This document shows positions 35,901 through 48,987 of a DNA stretch of 64,000 nucleotides, piece by piece (position 1 is the stretch's first letter; each line of letters opens with the position of its first letter). The notes under the pieces are model-generated. The model saw only the letters and a program-made list of their open reading frames with translations. It did not search any database and was not told where the DNA came from. The translations under genes were made by a program, and so were the position numbers. The DNA is from Emmonsiellopsis sp. PD_33 (taxonomy: Eukaryota > Ascomycota > Eurotiomycetes > Onygenales > Ajellomycetaceae): NCBI GenBank assembly GCA_032988165.1, contig JANTQF010000009.1, positions 124,001-188,000 of the forward strand. Direction: 5' to 3'.

Positions 35901-38096
35901 CGTAGTACTATTCCGTGTGCTCACCGGCAACGAAGCCATTGTTCGAGATGGGTGGGAGAAGATTGTTCAGATTTTGCACAACTTGTTTGTAAACTCGCTC
36001 ATTCCTCAGTTCGATTCCATGAAGCTCAGCCTGGATATCCCTCCAATTCCGCTCCAGCCCCCCTCGCAGGTTATTGATCGAGATGGACGAAATACCGACA
36101 CTGGTCTACTTTCCGCATTTACGTCGTATCTCTCGAGTTATGCTGCGGATGACCCCCCTGAACCATCTGATGAGGAGCTTGAAAATACTCTCTGCACAGT
36201 CGACTGCATCAACGCATGCTCCATCCCTGAACTCTTGGTTAATATAAGGTATGTCGACTTTAACCAAACATCATGGTATCATTTCTAACCGTTACAGTTT
36301 CATGCCTCTCGAATCCATTATGTATTTGGTGAACACTCTATTATCAGGGCTTCCTGACACCAGTCCCGCCGTGATCGTCGTCAAACCTGAACGGCCGCCG
36401 CCTAATACATCTCGGCCCTCCAGCAGCAAAGCCAACCCTAATAGGCCAACCTACAACCCCGGAACGGTATACGTGCTAGAGTTGGCAACAATTCTTACCT
36501 TGAGAGATCAAGATACCATACGGGAGTTGGGAGAAAGCCTTACCAGCTCCTTGCAAAACATTGTCCGAGATTTCAAGAGTTTCCACCCCTTAGTGGTGTC
36601 CCGGGCGATATCATACCTTCTAAAGCTACTCTGCCATGGCTACGTATGTACTTGCCTTTCAATATGAGAGCCCCTAACTAATATATTCTAGGAACACTCG
36701 TTTATGCGAGCACCTGTTGTTCTTCATTCTATATCAACCTTCGATCAAGATACCCTAGAAAATTCGGCTATTCCCATCATTAAGGGTCTCTCCCATTGTA
36801 TCACCAGTGCTGGTCCACTTAGAAGTGAAATAACAAAATCGCCCGACTTCTGGTCGATTTTGCAGCGACTACATCAGCATCAAGAGGGGGCACCTATGGT
36901 TTTTGATCTTCTTCAGAATATCGTTCATTCCTCCCCGCCGGTAATATCTGCAGACAACTACGAGGCAGGGGTGAACCTTGCAAACGATTTTGCCAGTGCT
37001 GGAAGCGTTGCTGCCAAACCTGACCTTAGAAGAGAACATTCAGGCCGACGGTCCAAGCCCGTGAAACAACCCAAAGTTCAGTAAGTCTTCCGATATCACC
37101 CTCCACGTAGAGCTCATACTCATAAATACTATTAGGGACAATCCGTTTGTCATACGCGGAACGAAAGCAATAGCACTCATTTACCATTTGACTGGGCGGG
37201 TGCCGGCCCTTATTCAGCAGTCCCACCTTGAACGAAATGAAGGTATGCTGAAGATTTTCCCTGATCTGCACAATACATAGTAGTACTGACATAAACACTA
37301 GCTTGGGCTGCATATTGGTCTCCAATATTTAACGCATTGACAACTCAATGTCTCAATCCCTGCCGTGAAATTCGACATCAAGCAATATCCGCACTACAAC
37401 GGTCTCTATTATCGCCTGAGCTCGCGTCTACAGACCATACAGAGTGGATCGCGATTTTCGGAGAAGTGCTGTTTCCGTTGGTCCTTCGTCTTCTCAAGCC
37501 CGAAGTCTATCAGTCCGATCCCGTAGGAATGAGTGAAACACGCGTGCAGGCAGCCACCCTTGTCTGCAAGATTTTCCTTCATTATCTAGTCTTACTTTCG
37601 GAATGGGATGGGATGTTGGATTTGTGGCTGAAGATATTGGACATTTTAGATCGTATGATGAACAGCGGCCAAGGAGATAGCCTGGTAAGTTTCCTTTTCC
37701 CTCTCGTCCCCACCTACACAGCCCCTTCAAAAAGACGTCACCGGCTAACGGTCGAATCAACAACAACAGGAAGAAGCGGTGCCTGAAAGTCTTAAAAATA
37801 TCCTCCTCGTTATGGCTGATGGCGGCTACTTAGCTTCCCCCACCGAAGATCCATCTAAAGAAAAGCTCTGGGTGGAAACGCAGAAGCGTCTAGATCGATT
37901 CCTTCCTCACCTCTTCTCTGAAATATTCCCTCCGAAACCCGTGGAACAACAACCTCCACCACCTCCTTCAACATCCCCTCCAGCCGACTCTTCACAGCCT
38001 CAACGTGTTGAAAATGAGGAAGAAAAGAAGGGTGAGAAGACGACTGATGAGTCATTGCCCGCAGACAACGACGCAGATTCCGAAGATCCGGAATGA
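32929..38096 (+). CDS. gea1: Golgi ARF guanine-nucleotide exchange factor Gea1/Gea2 (GBF1 type, Sec7 domain)
   Basis: Six exons (32929-36248, 36298-36643, 36692-37080, 37136-37242, 37302-37684, 37770-38096) give 1623 residues. Near the N-terminus, SSMRKHSRWAHSSVAAILGG and HPFLQVIRSSSTSAPITSLA mark the DCB domain. The HUS domain lies around residues 360-560. The Sec7 domain spans about residues 660-850, and the catalytic glutamate finger is in SFRLPGEAPLIQRIL near residue 755. HDS helical repeats follow, and the C-terminus is Pro-rich then acidic. The protein activates ARF GTPases at the cis-Golgi to recruit COPI and is essential for polarised secretion. The ATG at 32929 directly follows an acceptor, so an intron lies in the leader or an upstream coding exon exists; an in-frame extension to an ATG at 32699 through a 7-nt exon is possible (see findings). 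Confidence 0.94.
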
Positions 38097-40622
38097 GCTA
38101 AGCCAGTTAACTCGTTTTGCCACGAGTCTGGTGTGTGTGCATACCATTACTCGACGGGTTGCTGGTTGTCTGCCTAATACTGTGCGCGAGTCTTTTAACA
38201 TTAGTATTGCGCGTCTTTTCAGTGTGATGATGAGTATATATAGACAGCCTCAAATCTTAAATTATGTACGACATGGAACTTTAAATACCGACTATACCAA
38301 ACAGCCAGCAAATCATTAATTTGATACCAACAAGCACAAGCTTATTCGCGCCCCTTTTCCGTCCGTCTCCCCTTTTGCTCCCTTCAAATCTCCCCCGTGC
38401 CGAGCAACTTTATAATGTGAATGGTTACTAGAACCATTCCCCGACGATCCCCGGTCCCTCTCTTCTATTACGTAGCTGCTCCTCTTAAGAGGTTAAAAGT
38501 AATTAATTGCTCATCATCAGTCAGGAACCAAGCAAAAAGAGACAAAATAAATAAAATAAAAATACTCAGCCACAGTCCCCGCAGCTTCCGCACATGATGG
38601 GACATGGCTCCAACAAAAAGCTCGCCTTAGCTCCGAACCAAGAAATATGTCGAACATGGGGGGGGTAAGGTTGCAGACCAGTAGCATGCCACGGATATCG
38701 TCTTCGTGATTCAAAAGTCAAAACAACCAAGCATGATTCAAACCATGTTGGGACAATAGCTGGGTGAGTTTTTTTTTTTTTTTTGGCCTTTTTGATCCCT
38801 GAAGTCGGTATTGAAGGTATTTGATTAGTTACTTTTTGCAAGCGTTTACGGTGGTTGTGACGGGCTTCAGGAGTGATGATTTGTCCTGCAGGCTGGTGAA
38901 TGATGGAGCCAGTTTTGCAGGAGGAATAAAGTGAACTAGTTAGTGAAGCTGAGTGTTGATTATTTAGAATAACTACTGGATGGCTAAATATTCAGCAGGC
39001 TACCTTCAAATTATTACTATTAACTAATGTTTCCGAATGGAATCCCATTTCCCCAAAAACCGGATAAAAAACGAAGAAAACCAAAAGGAAGCTTGGAAGT
39101 AGAATTCCAGCCAATAACAAGGTTTAAAACACCATGCAAGAAGTAGAGACGATCATTTTGCAGACTTCCAAGGGTCGTTAGGGGTACTAGTAGTTCTAGA
39201 CACAGTATCGTATGACAAGGTACTTTTGGTGCTCCGTTGATCCTAACTGAAGCCAGACATCAGCACAACGATCCTAATCCCAAAAGGAGCAATTACATGC
39301 GTTACCCGTGGACCTCGCTCAGGGTCAAGGAACCCAGGCGACAGCTTTTCGCCACCTGGGGAAAGCCACGATATCCTCCTGCTCTTCGACAGTTTTCTCA
39401 CTCCAGCGATCAAGCAGTCATCATCTGCATAACAACAAACTCTGGATGTTTTTCTTGGACTTCATAAGCAGAATGCAGAATCCGAAAGCTTGATGGTGAA
39501 TAAGTGTGTTGGTGCCGACTCGGCTTACGTCGAGCTCTCCAGGGTTGTTGAGAAGGGGGGTTTGGTTTAGTTCAGCCTTGACGGAGAGAACAAGGTTCCA
39601 GGCAAGATTTTCGGCTGGGCGGCGCGCACCACTCTTGAGCTTCGGCCTCCGCCCCGCTTGAAAGACGTCTGGGACGGGGATGGTGCTACCGGCAAGAAGA
39701 GAGCCCTGTCATGTGCCCAGTCTGTCTTGTTATTTTGCCTTCGTGGTCTGTTTGCCTTGGTTTTTTGCAACTTAGCAACTAGCAATTCGAGACGAAGGAT
39801 ATGAGCCACATGCTGGCCAGTGCGAGCCAGCCGTCAACTGGCGAATAGTTAACGATGCGGGGCTGAGGTGACTGGCTATAACTAGCTAGTTAGCGGGGAA
39901 GGTCAGTATGCGCCTAGGTAAGGTCTCCCCACAGCGCCGTCGATGCAGCTTACTTACATGAAGCCCAGACTGATAATACTCTCCGGGACGACGCTGGAAA
40001 TTCCCCTCTATCGTCACGCTTCAACCGCCCATCCATGGCTACCCCCGAGCTCATAATTATGCAAACACGGACAGCAGACCACAGCCTCAGCGTTGTTTGG
40101 TCGGCCGAGAAGTGGAACTGCCGTGGCTAGATTTCCCTCGACCCTATTGTGGTTGGTCAGGCTAGCATCGGGAGGGGTCTGTCTCTGGTATTAAACTATT
40201 AATAATAACAGCGCATGCGGTAACATACCACTTTTTCGCCCGAACTAAGCAGTTCGGAGCAAAATAGTCGAATAGTGAAGTCATGAGAAGTTTAATCCGA
40301 AAGTTAAAACGCGGCGCCATATCATCTCGCCTCCCGCCCTAACCGGAGTAGGACGTGTGTGGCTGTGGCATGGGGTATGTATCGGGATTGGTAGTGGTTG
40401 CGTTTATGCAGAGGGGGTCTATGGCGAGAACGGTGCGGGCGTATATATACCTTGTCTATCGCCCCCCTCCACGCAGTCGAGGAATCAACTACAATAAGTA
40501 GATCTTCAGCTTTTGATTCATCGATATCATCGTCCAAGGCTGATAATCGTCCATCTTACCGATCGTCCACGGACCTTTACTACGTATCATTGTCCAAACA
40601 TCATTATCCGTCCATTACCAAT
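38097..40622. other. Long gene-poor region
   Basis: This is 2.5 kb with no conserved reading frame on either strand. The left part is Gea1 3' flank. A T-run of about 16 lies near 38770, and the rest is unremarkable with scattered frames of 60-90 codons. The right end is the promoter of the small gene at 40623. A non-coding transcript cannot be excluded. Confidence 0.55.
40442..40449 (+). promoter_or_regulatory. Possible TATA box upstream of the small gene at 40623
   Basis: A TATATATA string lies about 175 bp before the ATG at 40623 and is followed by C/T-rich sequence, as in many fungal core promoters. The assignment is by position and sequence only. Confidence 0.35.
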
Positions 40623-41449
40623 ATGGCTTCTGTTGATCCTCAGACAAACACGGGCTTCACTTCCAGAGTGAAAGGTATGGCTTTTATCCTTTCTCTTTCG
40701 ATCTCGACATTCCTATCGCCTTTTCAGGATGGGATAACTCCATCATCACCGGGAACCTATTTGCTGACACAACACACGTCGACAACAGAAACCGGCACTT
40801 CTCCCACCCAGGAAAGACTGACTAGTACCAAGAGCGAACCAACACAGAATATTCAAGACCCCTTTGCCGGCCATAGGACAGCCGAGAACGATCCCTTCGG
40901 CAGGTCGATGTCTGCTGAACGCAGCGGCTCTCTAGGAGTAGGCACCGCAGATCCGCTGTCGCCACAACGGCAAAGCTCGATAGATAGAAGGTTGAGCAAG
41001 GAATGGGGTATGTAACTGCTGATTCCCCAACGTATTCTGCTTTGTGAGGATGGTAGTTGTCCCACATCGGAACAAGTCGTCGTCTGCAGCCTCTCGAGGT
41101 AGTCATATCTAGATGATCTAGTTTCGACGCCTGGCTAGGTGAGCGCGACATCTATAGATGCTAGACCTGCTATAAATCGATACCCGTGAGGGAAGATGAA
41201 CAGATTTGATGGGCTAACTTGTGCTATCCCAATGATATAGACGCCGCAAAGGTCCCACCGTCGCGATTCCAAAAGAGAGAAGGCAGCATCTTCTCGACTG
41301 CTGGCTCGAGGGATAGCCACCTGAGCCGCAGGGACCGCGATTCCAGCTACCATGCTAAACTCAAGGAGAAGGTCAGTGACGTGATACTGTGCTCGTCGAA
41401 TCCACCCGTTTGCTGACGATGTTGTTTGTGTTTCTAGGGCTGGGCTTAA
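40623..41449 (+). CDS. Uncharacterised small hydrophilic protein, 137 residues
   Basis: Four exons (40623-40674, 40789-41007, 41241-41371, 41438-41449) join in phase. The first intron (114 nt) is stop-free, so an unspliced frame of 205 codons is also visible, but the spliced form reads smoothly as SRVKETGTSPTQERL. The last exon is only 12 nt (Gly-Trp-Ala-stop), giving a KLKEKGWA terminus. The protein is hydrophilic and probably disordered, rich in Ser, Arg, Asp and Glu, with a DPFGRSMSAERSGSLGVGTA stretch that looks like conserved fungal sequence. No domain, signal peptide or membrane segment is present. I recognise no function. Confidence 0.75.
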
Positions 41450-44400
41450 ACCAAAACACCATCACGCCCAGCTTCATGACGTCACGCGAGTCGACGACGG
41501 AACGCACGACCCACGAGCTTAAATCTGCTGCCACGCGCCATTTCTATTTTAAGCTTATCGCGACGACGAACATCGAAGCCGAAAAGAACGTCTTCCTGTG
41601 CTTGAGCCGCACAAAAGCAAGCCGTTAAAAGCAAGCGGAATGTCTTGAATGGCGCCTCAGCCCAATGCTTTTTTCACTCCTAAAATTTGCAAGCCAATGT
41701 TGCGTGTGAGCGGGATCAGGTCAAGGCTAAACGAACAAAATAATGCATTGCAAAACGCTCAGATATTGTCGATTTGATATGGGCATAGATGAGTGTTTCT
41801 AGATGTATTCCCTCCATTCTTTGTTTGCTTTGGCTGGATTCTCTGGGCTTTTTTCTTCTTTACTTTTTTCTCTTTTTTTCTCATTTCTTTGACGATGACC
41901 ATGAATACCTATACTATCCGCTCCATCCCATTTTCGTTTGATTTTCTCCGTTTACCCTGTTCCCAATTTAACCCGTTATTTCTTTCAATTCCCCTTTCAA
42001 ATCAATATCTCTTTTTAACTAGGCCCTTAGTTTAACATGCTAGGGCTAGCAGCAGCGCTTTCTATTCGAGCCATTCATACATACTATCTTGATAACCAAC
42101 CAATCCCGGGCATATATATATGTATTCCTCTTCTTTACCCGGCGGCATATTGAATATGCCAATGCCGTATATTGTACTGTACTGTACTATTTTACAAATT
42201 TCCCTTCCATCCTTCAATCCTTCTTAGTTTATTACTTCCATGACCTGACTAGGCGTTTGCGCGTTCGCCCCCCCTAAGTCGTTTCGTAAGGGGGGGAATT
42301 TTTCAAAATGCCGGCGTCTTATCGGAAAATTTTTATATAACGAAACATTCCCAAACCAAAAAAAAAAAAAAAAAAACAAAAAGGAATAAAAATAAATCTG
42401 CACTTGAAGCCAGATTCTAAACCAATTTCCTCCTCCCCTTGGGCCCCCTATCATTCCGCCAATTCATAATAGGCAAATTCTCACAAGAAATTAAGCATAC
42501 AACCAGAAACACACTTGCAATCATCTGATTAGTCCCGGCAATTTCCGACAAAGGCGCGCCCTACCTGCTGCTTGCCTATCACCAATATCCCAACAGGCTA
42601 CATACAGCACGACCGCGAAACAACTATTTACTGGGAACAAATCTGTACTAACAAGCCACATCTAATTATCAAAGCTCATCCACATTCCATCCACGGTCCA
42701 CCTCTACCCCGCCAACGTCCCACAAATGCCCGTCGAGGACCAATATCAATAGCAGTCCACAGTATAATAATCAGCCATATCACCGGGTCGTGTCCTGCAA
42801 TCGGGGGGATCATTACCTAACCTTTTTTGCAGTCAAATTCGGCCAATTAGGAAATAAGGGACGGGGAAAGCAAGAGAATGAATGCGAAGAGGGGGGAAGG
42901 GGAGGAAATACCATTGGCGAATTAGGGGATCTGATGGTCAAAGCTTTGTATGTTGGTGGTGGTAGCATGCATGTTGTGCGATTCTCATTAGCCGCGTCTG
43001 CATGATTCGTTGTTGGTTTGAGGGCTGGTTCTTTTTACGTACTCTGTTTAACTGTAAGGTAATAAGGTAGGTTTGGAAGTGTTCTGTATCTAAGGTAGTC
43101 ATAGTTGTTGGAGGCAATGGAGATTCGAAGGGAGAAAAATATTACCTATCACCTTTTTTTGTTTCTTTCACTATCTACCTCGGCCAGTTACATATGCCCA
43201 TGACGTCTAAACGGTACATAGATATGTGGGGAGCATGAGCAAGGAAGTTGAAAGAAGGGGGAGCGCGACAAGCTCCCCAAACCCCCCTAACCCCTAACCA
43301 ATCCCCCACCGTCCACATCAGAAGCCCCACCAAAAACAACACCATCCTGAGGCTGTGCAAATATTGCAACTTCGATGATCATGCAACCAGCACCACCAAG
43401 GCTGCGGCTAATTCTAGCTGCAAAAAAAAAGGATGGATCTGGTCTGCACTAACCTTAGTGTCTGTGCGGCGTGAGCTAAATAAATAGCTAGATGAGACGA
43501 CCTTCCATGCCTTCCTGCCCAGTGCCCAAAGATAACCCCCCCCTTTTTTCTTGTCCATCTCTCTTATATTAGTTTGCTGGTTGTTGTTTGTTGTTATTGA
43601 TTGTCGGGGGAAATGGTATATCGGATGGGTTGGGCTTTGGGCTGATATGGTAGCCTTGGCCCCGTTCCGAATCCACGGAATTTCGAGTCCTCGTCCAAAT
43701 AAATAAATCGCGCATGTGGGAACTGGCCAAGATCGCATGTTTTCTGCGGGGCGGGGTGGGAGGAGTGGGATGGTACTTGGGAAATGGAGGTGGTTATTTT
43801 ATCAATGGAGCTGTATCCGAAGGAAGCGGGGTGATTAAAGAGGAGGTTTCGAAATATATGGATATTTATCCATTTTGAACAACACCATTAGTATACAGTA
43901 TGATACAAAACAGGTATTTTGCTCCATAAGAAAGGGAATAAGAAAGGTAATAAAAAAGTTTGGAGCATATGGCAAAAAGAGATAATAGGAAAGGTAGATG
44001 ACGATCTTAAGTGTTACATATGATGTTTGTCGAGGAGACATCAACGAGCACGAGATAGATAGGAAAATGAGATAAAAAAGGATTGTTATGTTCAAAGCAA
44101 TAGCAGAAAGTCCCTTAGTCTATTTCGCCCAGGAAACACCGACGAACGCCAGCCACCGCCAATGAAAACACGGTCTTTGTTTTACCTCCGAGACACAACC
44201 CCATTGTCCCGATGATTCCGAAGGTACAAAGGGTAAAGGGTTCCTTCGCATTGAGTCTGAGTTGGAGCAAACAGTGCAATAGGAAAAGGATAGTTGAAAA
44301 GGAAAGACCAGATTTGGAGAAAAGAGATCCAGTTACATCCGTTTTGGAAATGAGATGACTTAAGCTGGAAACTGTTACCGGATGCAACCAGTGACACAAT

Positions 44401-44550
44401 AAGATTCCGCACAGAGAGAAGAGATCGGAAATGTTGAACAGTAAAGTGTAATGTAAGAGGTGCGAGGTCAAAAGGCGCGAATGGACAAGAGTAGAATATG
44501 GTGCGAATGGGATATCATGGGAATCTGGAAAGTGGATGGTCGACTGGTTC
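41450..44550. other. Long convergent gene-poor region
   Basis: This is 3.1 kb between two genes that end towards each other. It contains pyrimidine-rich tracts (about 41815-41890), an A-run of 20 or so near 42358, G/A-rich patches near 42890 and AT-rich sequence from 43800 to 44100. No reading frame above 150 codons occurs and none resembles a known protein. It may include long 3' untranslated regions or a non-coding RNA. Confidence 0.5.
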
Positions 44551-47288
44551 TCAGTCTCCATTCATCTCATCGTCGAGATCAATGGCGTCAGGATTTGCCA
44601 GCGCGGCACTTGGCGGCTGCTTTCCAGCGTCGACAGGTACTGGTCGGTTTCCTCCTTCTGGTCCGGTGCTCGCCGCCACGAAGCCCAATGGAGCTCGAGC
44701 TTGTCGTTCCAAAGCAGCCATTGCATCGGCACGGTCTTGGCCTTCTTCCATGCCTGCAGCTTCCTTGGCAAGTTGTTTGCTGCGAGCAATGGCTTGGGAA
44801 GCGATGAAGTTGACATCGGTACTACAAAGTTAAGTATTAGCCATATATTCTTAAGAAAAAGGACGACACGCATGAAAGAGGAATATCACATACTTGTACT
44901 GAGCCTGGACACTTCGTTTGATGCGCAGCATTTCCTTGAACGTGTCTTCGTTGCCGTGCTGGACTTCGAAAGACTCCCATTTCTGCCAAAAGCCGGCATT
45001 TGTTCGGGGATCGCAGAATTGCGACGCGTGACCATATATGGCACGGGCCCTGTCGATCTCGCCTAGACGACGTTCCATTTCAGCAAACTTGAGGCACATA
45101 TCCTTTGCTTCGTTGTCGGGCAAAGCCGCGATTGCCCGCTCGTAAATTGGGCGAGTTGATGTCAAACCGAAGTTTGACGCTGACTTTGTGATGTAAAAGT
45201 TGAACATTTCGAACCTATCAGCATCGGAAACTGCGCGGGTGGCACGTTCGTATATTCTCATGGCATGTCTAGCAAGACCTCTCTCTTCTTCCAAGTTGCC
45301 ATACATCAAGTAGAGGACCTTGGCGAACTGAGGTGGGCAGCCATCCACAGCTTGCTCGAAGAGATCGCGTAGCCGTTCAATCCCAATCTTCCGGTCAACA
45401 GCCTTGGTCAAATAGAGATTCCATAATTCAAACGCAACCGGATAACTGAAGAGATCGAGGCCGCGTTCGTATATTTTGAATGACTCTTCGAAGTATTTGT
45501 TTTCCTCCAAAAGATTTGCATAGTTGACAACTGTTTGCGGGGTTGCGATTCGCAGCTCGAAAATTCTCTCGTAGACCTTCTTCGTCTCTTCAAGCGTTCC
45601 AACACTTTCAACAAGGTCGACATAGAAACTCCATAGTTTCCAGCTCTTGTGGATGCGCTGTTGTGGTGAAAGTGTTTCGTCGAAATAATCCACCGTAGAC
45701 CGCTTCGGAGCCTGGGTGGCCTTGGCCATAATTTCGACTGCTCGATCAAAGTTTTCGTTACGAAGTTCCATATCAGCCCACTCGCACCATGTCTCGGCCA
45801 GTTCAGCAACAGTTTTGAACGGGACTTTGACAGCTTTGTCCATGATTATCCTAGCAGTGGCCAAGTCACCACCCTGTTCATAGAATTTCGCATAGTTAAC
45901 CCAGAGTTCATGGAATTTGCCGTGGGCTTTCTTCGGGTGAATTGTCGCAATAGCCTTAGTATAGGTCTGAACGATTTCGGTCTTGTTGTTACCCCAGAGT
46001 GCAACGCGCTTGGCCCATTCGATCACATTATTGGGATCTTGTCTGAGAAGAACGTCATTAACCAGGAAGGGCCGACGATCCATTAGTTGTTCAAATCGGA
46101 GCATGCGAAGGTCTAGGTCGAAATCGGCAGTTTCGTCAATTTTGCCCTTGTCAGATCGTAGAGCTGCCGCCTCCATGAGGTGTCCTATGATAGATTCCTC
46201 GAATTCCACATACGAGTCGAATATCATAGTGAAGTCCCGAACGGTCATCACTGTCGTAATCCCTTCCTCAAACACGTCTCTTGCCTTCTCGAAATTGCCC
46301 CGGGTAATCCAGTACGTAGCCAATCCAGCCCACAATTTCCCTCTCTGATCGGCGAATCTTTCAATCCCACTGCGGATGATCGAATCAACATCGATCCCCG
46401 CGTTAGGGCCGGTCTCAACATCCTTTGCCTTGTTGACAAGCAGTTCGACCATGTCGCTCCACAGCTGAAACTGGCTTTTGCCATTTTTCGATTGAAATCG
46501 AGGGTTGTCCAGAATCTCCATGTATTTCTTGACGGCCTCGGTGTATTTCCCCATCTCGATCAGAACCTCGATGTACTCTTCGGCATTTTCGGGATGGACC
46601 TGCATGTATCGACGCCAGATATTCACTGCAGTCTCGCCTGATGCGGAATAAGCGAAGGCCTTGTAGAGTTTCCAGATGCGGTTATGCTGAGTGACCGGCA
46701 GGGCACGAAGAGCCCGATCGAACGTCCATCGAGTTTGCGTGATGATGGGCTGCTGAAGGAGAAACGAGAGGAACATCTCCCAGATTCGAGGCATCTTGTT
46801 GAGCAAGATCACGGCTCGTTCGAAAAGGGCGTTCACTTTGAGGTACTCTGCGCGGTGGATCGATGGATTTCGGCCCCTGAGGTGCTTGATACGGAATCCA
46901 AGGTACTGCAAGGAAATTATAAGTGAGCGGGGTGACTTGTAAGATATGGACCATTTCGGCACTTACCATTTTCCACAATTTGTATGACCTGGGAAGTTGC
47001 TTGCAGGCGCGTTCCATAACCTTTGTCAACTCGTTAGAATAGCTGCAATAACTGGAGTGAATGCATGGGTGCTTACAAAGGCCTGTTCATAGAGATTGCC
47101 CTGTGACTGCTTGAACTCAATGTAGGACAGCCATGGCTTGACACTGCCTGGATCGCGGAGGATGTCCTGCTCATAGACAGCATCATCGTTCCCCTACAAA
47201 GAAGTTAGTCGGGGCCGTCCCCAATCCGCGTCATGGGGAGACTCACGATCAAGTAGAAGTCAGGCTGCGCAGACGCGGGTTTCTCCAT
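44551..47288 (-). CDS. syf1: Pre-mRNA splicing factor SYF1 (XAB2 type, HAT repeats)
   Basis: Five exons (47288-47247, 47193-47077, 47020-46967, 46905-44894, 44821-44551) give 831 residues. The protein is built almost wholly of HAT (half-a-TPR) repeats. Clear examples are VKPWLSYIEFKQS, SYKLWKMYLGFR, RIWEMFLSFLLQQP, NRIWKLYKAFAY, WKLWSFYVDLVESVGTL, AFELWNLYLTKAV and NAGFWQKWESFEVQHGN. It belongs to the Prp19/NTC complex of the spliceosome, acting in catalytic activation; human XAB2 also links splicing to transcription-coupled repair. The C-terminus is acidic (DAIDLDDEMNGD). Three small exons at the 5' end precede a 2-kb exon. It is head to head with vma8, with only 384 bp between start codons. 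Confidence 0.95.
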
Positions 47289-47672
47289 CTTTGCCTGATG
47301 CCCTTGGGGTCTTTGGTCCAAAAGAGTCCCAGGCATTTCACCACTCACGGGAGCGGGACCTTGGTCAGGTCACCACTGGGCTGCTATCTGAGAGATGGAC
47401 TGCGAGAACATGAAGGAGACTGTCCTGGCGCGTGGAGGACGGAATGTCGTCGGGCGGGAGCGGTTTATCTGAGCCGCGTCGGTCACCTGACCTGGCTATG
47501 CGCTAGTCCGCATCTGGCACGGTGTCTTGGCGCTGCTGTCATCGGCCCAGATGGTCCAAGCTTCCGGGCGCCAACCTGAGATGACGAGCGCCGACGTCCA
47601 GCACGGCCGAAACACCTTGATGCACGTCGCGCGGCTTCACTTTTGGGGGCCGTCCTATTATCTCATTTTGCC
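47289..47672. promoter_or_regulatory. Short divergent promoter, syf1 / vma8
   Basis: Only 384 bp separates the two start codons, so promoters and both leaders are packed together. Two open frames of about 90-115 codons overlap this stretch but show no recognisable protein. Coordinate expression is possible but not demonstrated. Confidence 0.5.
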
Positions 47673-48987
47673 ATGTCTGGAACAGGGGTATGTTGTCTCA
47701 GGTCTGACTATCGTGTCCATGCTTATCTTCCCTCGCGTTCCAGGACCGAGAAGCGGTGTTTCCAACCCGTCAATCGCTCGGGTTGATGAAGAGCAAGCTG
47801 AAGGGCGCAGAAACAGGCCACAGTCTTTTGAAGCGGAAGAGCGAGGCTTTGACCAAGTATGGCTGTCCCGTTAGGATTGAGATATGATTTAATAACTGAC
47901 ATTGTTGTCTTTCTATAGGCGTTTTCGAGGTATGGGCCCAGTCTATCAGTTGCACCCCGCGTGTCCCATCTAATACCTACCCCCGCCAGAAATTACAAGA
48001 CGAATCGATGAAGCAAAGCGGAAAATGGGCCGTGTTATGCAAATAGCGGCATTTTCCCTTGCAGAAGTTACATATGCCGTCGGCGGAGACATTGGTTTCC
48101 AAGTCCAGGAATCCGCCAAACAGGCACGGTTCCGTGTACGAACAAAGCAGGAGAACGTCTCAGGTGTCTTTTTGCCCCAGTTTGAAAGCATAACAGCTGA
48201 GGGGAGCAACGACTTCGGCTTGACTGGCCTTGGAAAGGGAGGTCAGCAGGTCCAGCGTTGTCGGGAGACTTATGCAAGGGCAGTTGAAACGCTGGTCGAG
48301 CTTGCGAGTTTGCAGGTAATAGTCGAATAGTGATTGTTTATGCAGAGAACTCACTGACCAGTCGTTAACCGCCAGACTGCTTTTGTTATATTAGATGAGG
48401 TCATCAAAGTCGTGAATCGACGAGGTATGTTGCCTAGCTGCACGTTGGGCGCTTACAGTTGCTAACTCTATTCGTCACAGTCAATGCCATGTATGAAACC
48501 TGCTCGAATTATCAAATTATGCGTCACCCAGAGTCACTCCGTATAATCTGGCCACACATAATTACCCCATCCGGTTACTTCTCAGCAAAACTGATGACTA
48601 ACCGCTTACGTATTATCCAGTGAACACGTTATTATTCCCCGGACGGAGAATACCATCAAATGTAAGGGTCTTTCGTTAATATAAAACGCTTCAGGAACTA
48701 ACAAGTTACAAGACATCAATTCGGAGCTAGACGAGCTCGACCGAGAGGAGTTTTATAGGCTGAAAAAGGTAAGCCTCTTTGGGCCCTAGTGGTGATTGTC
48801 GCGATTAGTAACTGGATTATTTCAGGTCTCGGGCAAAAAGCAACGAGACACCGCTGCGGCGGACGCTGAAATCAAGGCAAAATTAGAGGAGGCAGCCAGG
48901 AAGGGAAAGGAAGCAGAAGAGTCGGCAGATACCCCCGCGCCGGTTGACGTGTTGGGAGAGCAAGAGGATCAGGACGTCATCTTCTAA
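47673..48987 (+). CDS. vma8: V-type proton ATPase subunit D (Vma8)
   Basis: Nine exons (47673-47687, 47744-47856, 47919-47929, 47990-48315, 48376-48424, 48481-48490, 48621-48661, 48713-48768, 48826-48987) join in phase to 260 residues. Family landmarks include REAVFPTRQSLGLMKSKLKG, GAETGHSLLKRKSEALTKRF, REITRRIDEAKRKMGRVMQ, VNAIEHVIIPRTENTIKYI and SELDELDREEFYRLKKVSGK. Subunit D is the central-stalk rotor of the V1 sector and couples ATP hydrolysis to proton pumping into vacuoles. The C-terminus is Ala/Glu-rich and less conserved. Exons 3 and 6 are only 11 and 10 nt, an unusually fragmented structure for a short gene, yet every junction restores highly conserved sequence. Confidence 0.95.

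Noticed and set aside
41793..42035. 80-codon Phe-rich frame considered as a small membrane protein
   Set aside because: It arises from a T/C-rich tract, has no neighbours in phase and no upstream promoter features that set it apart.
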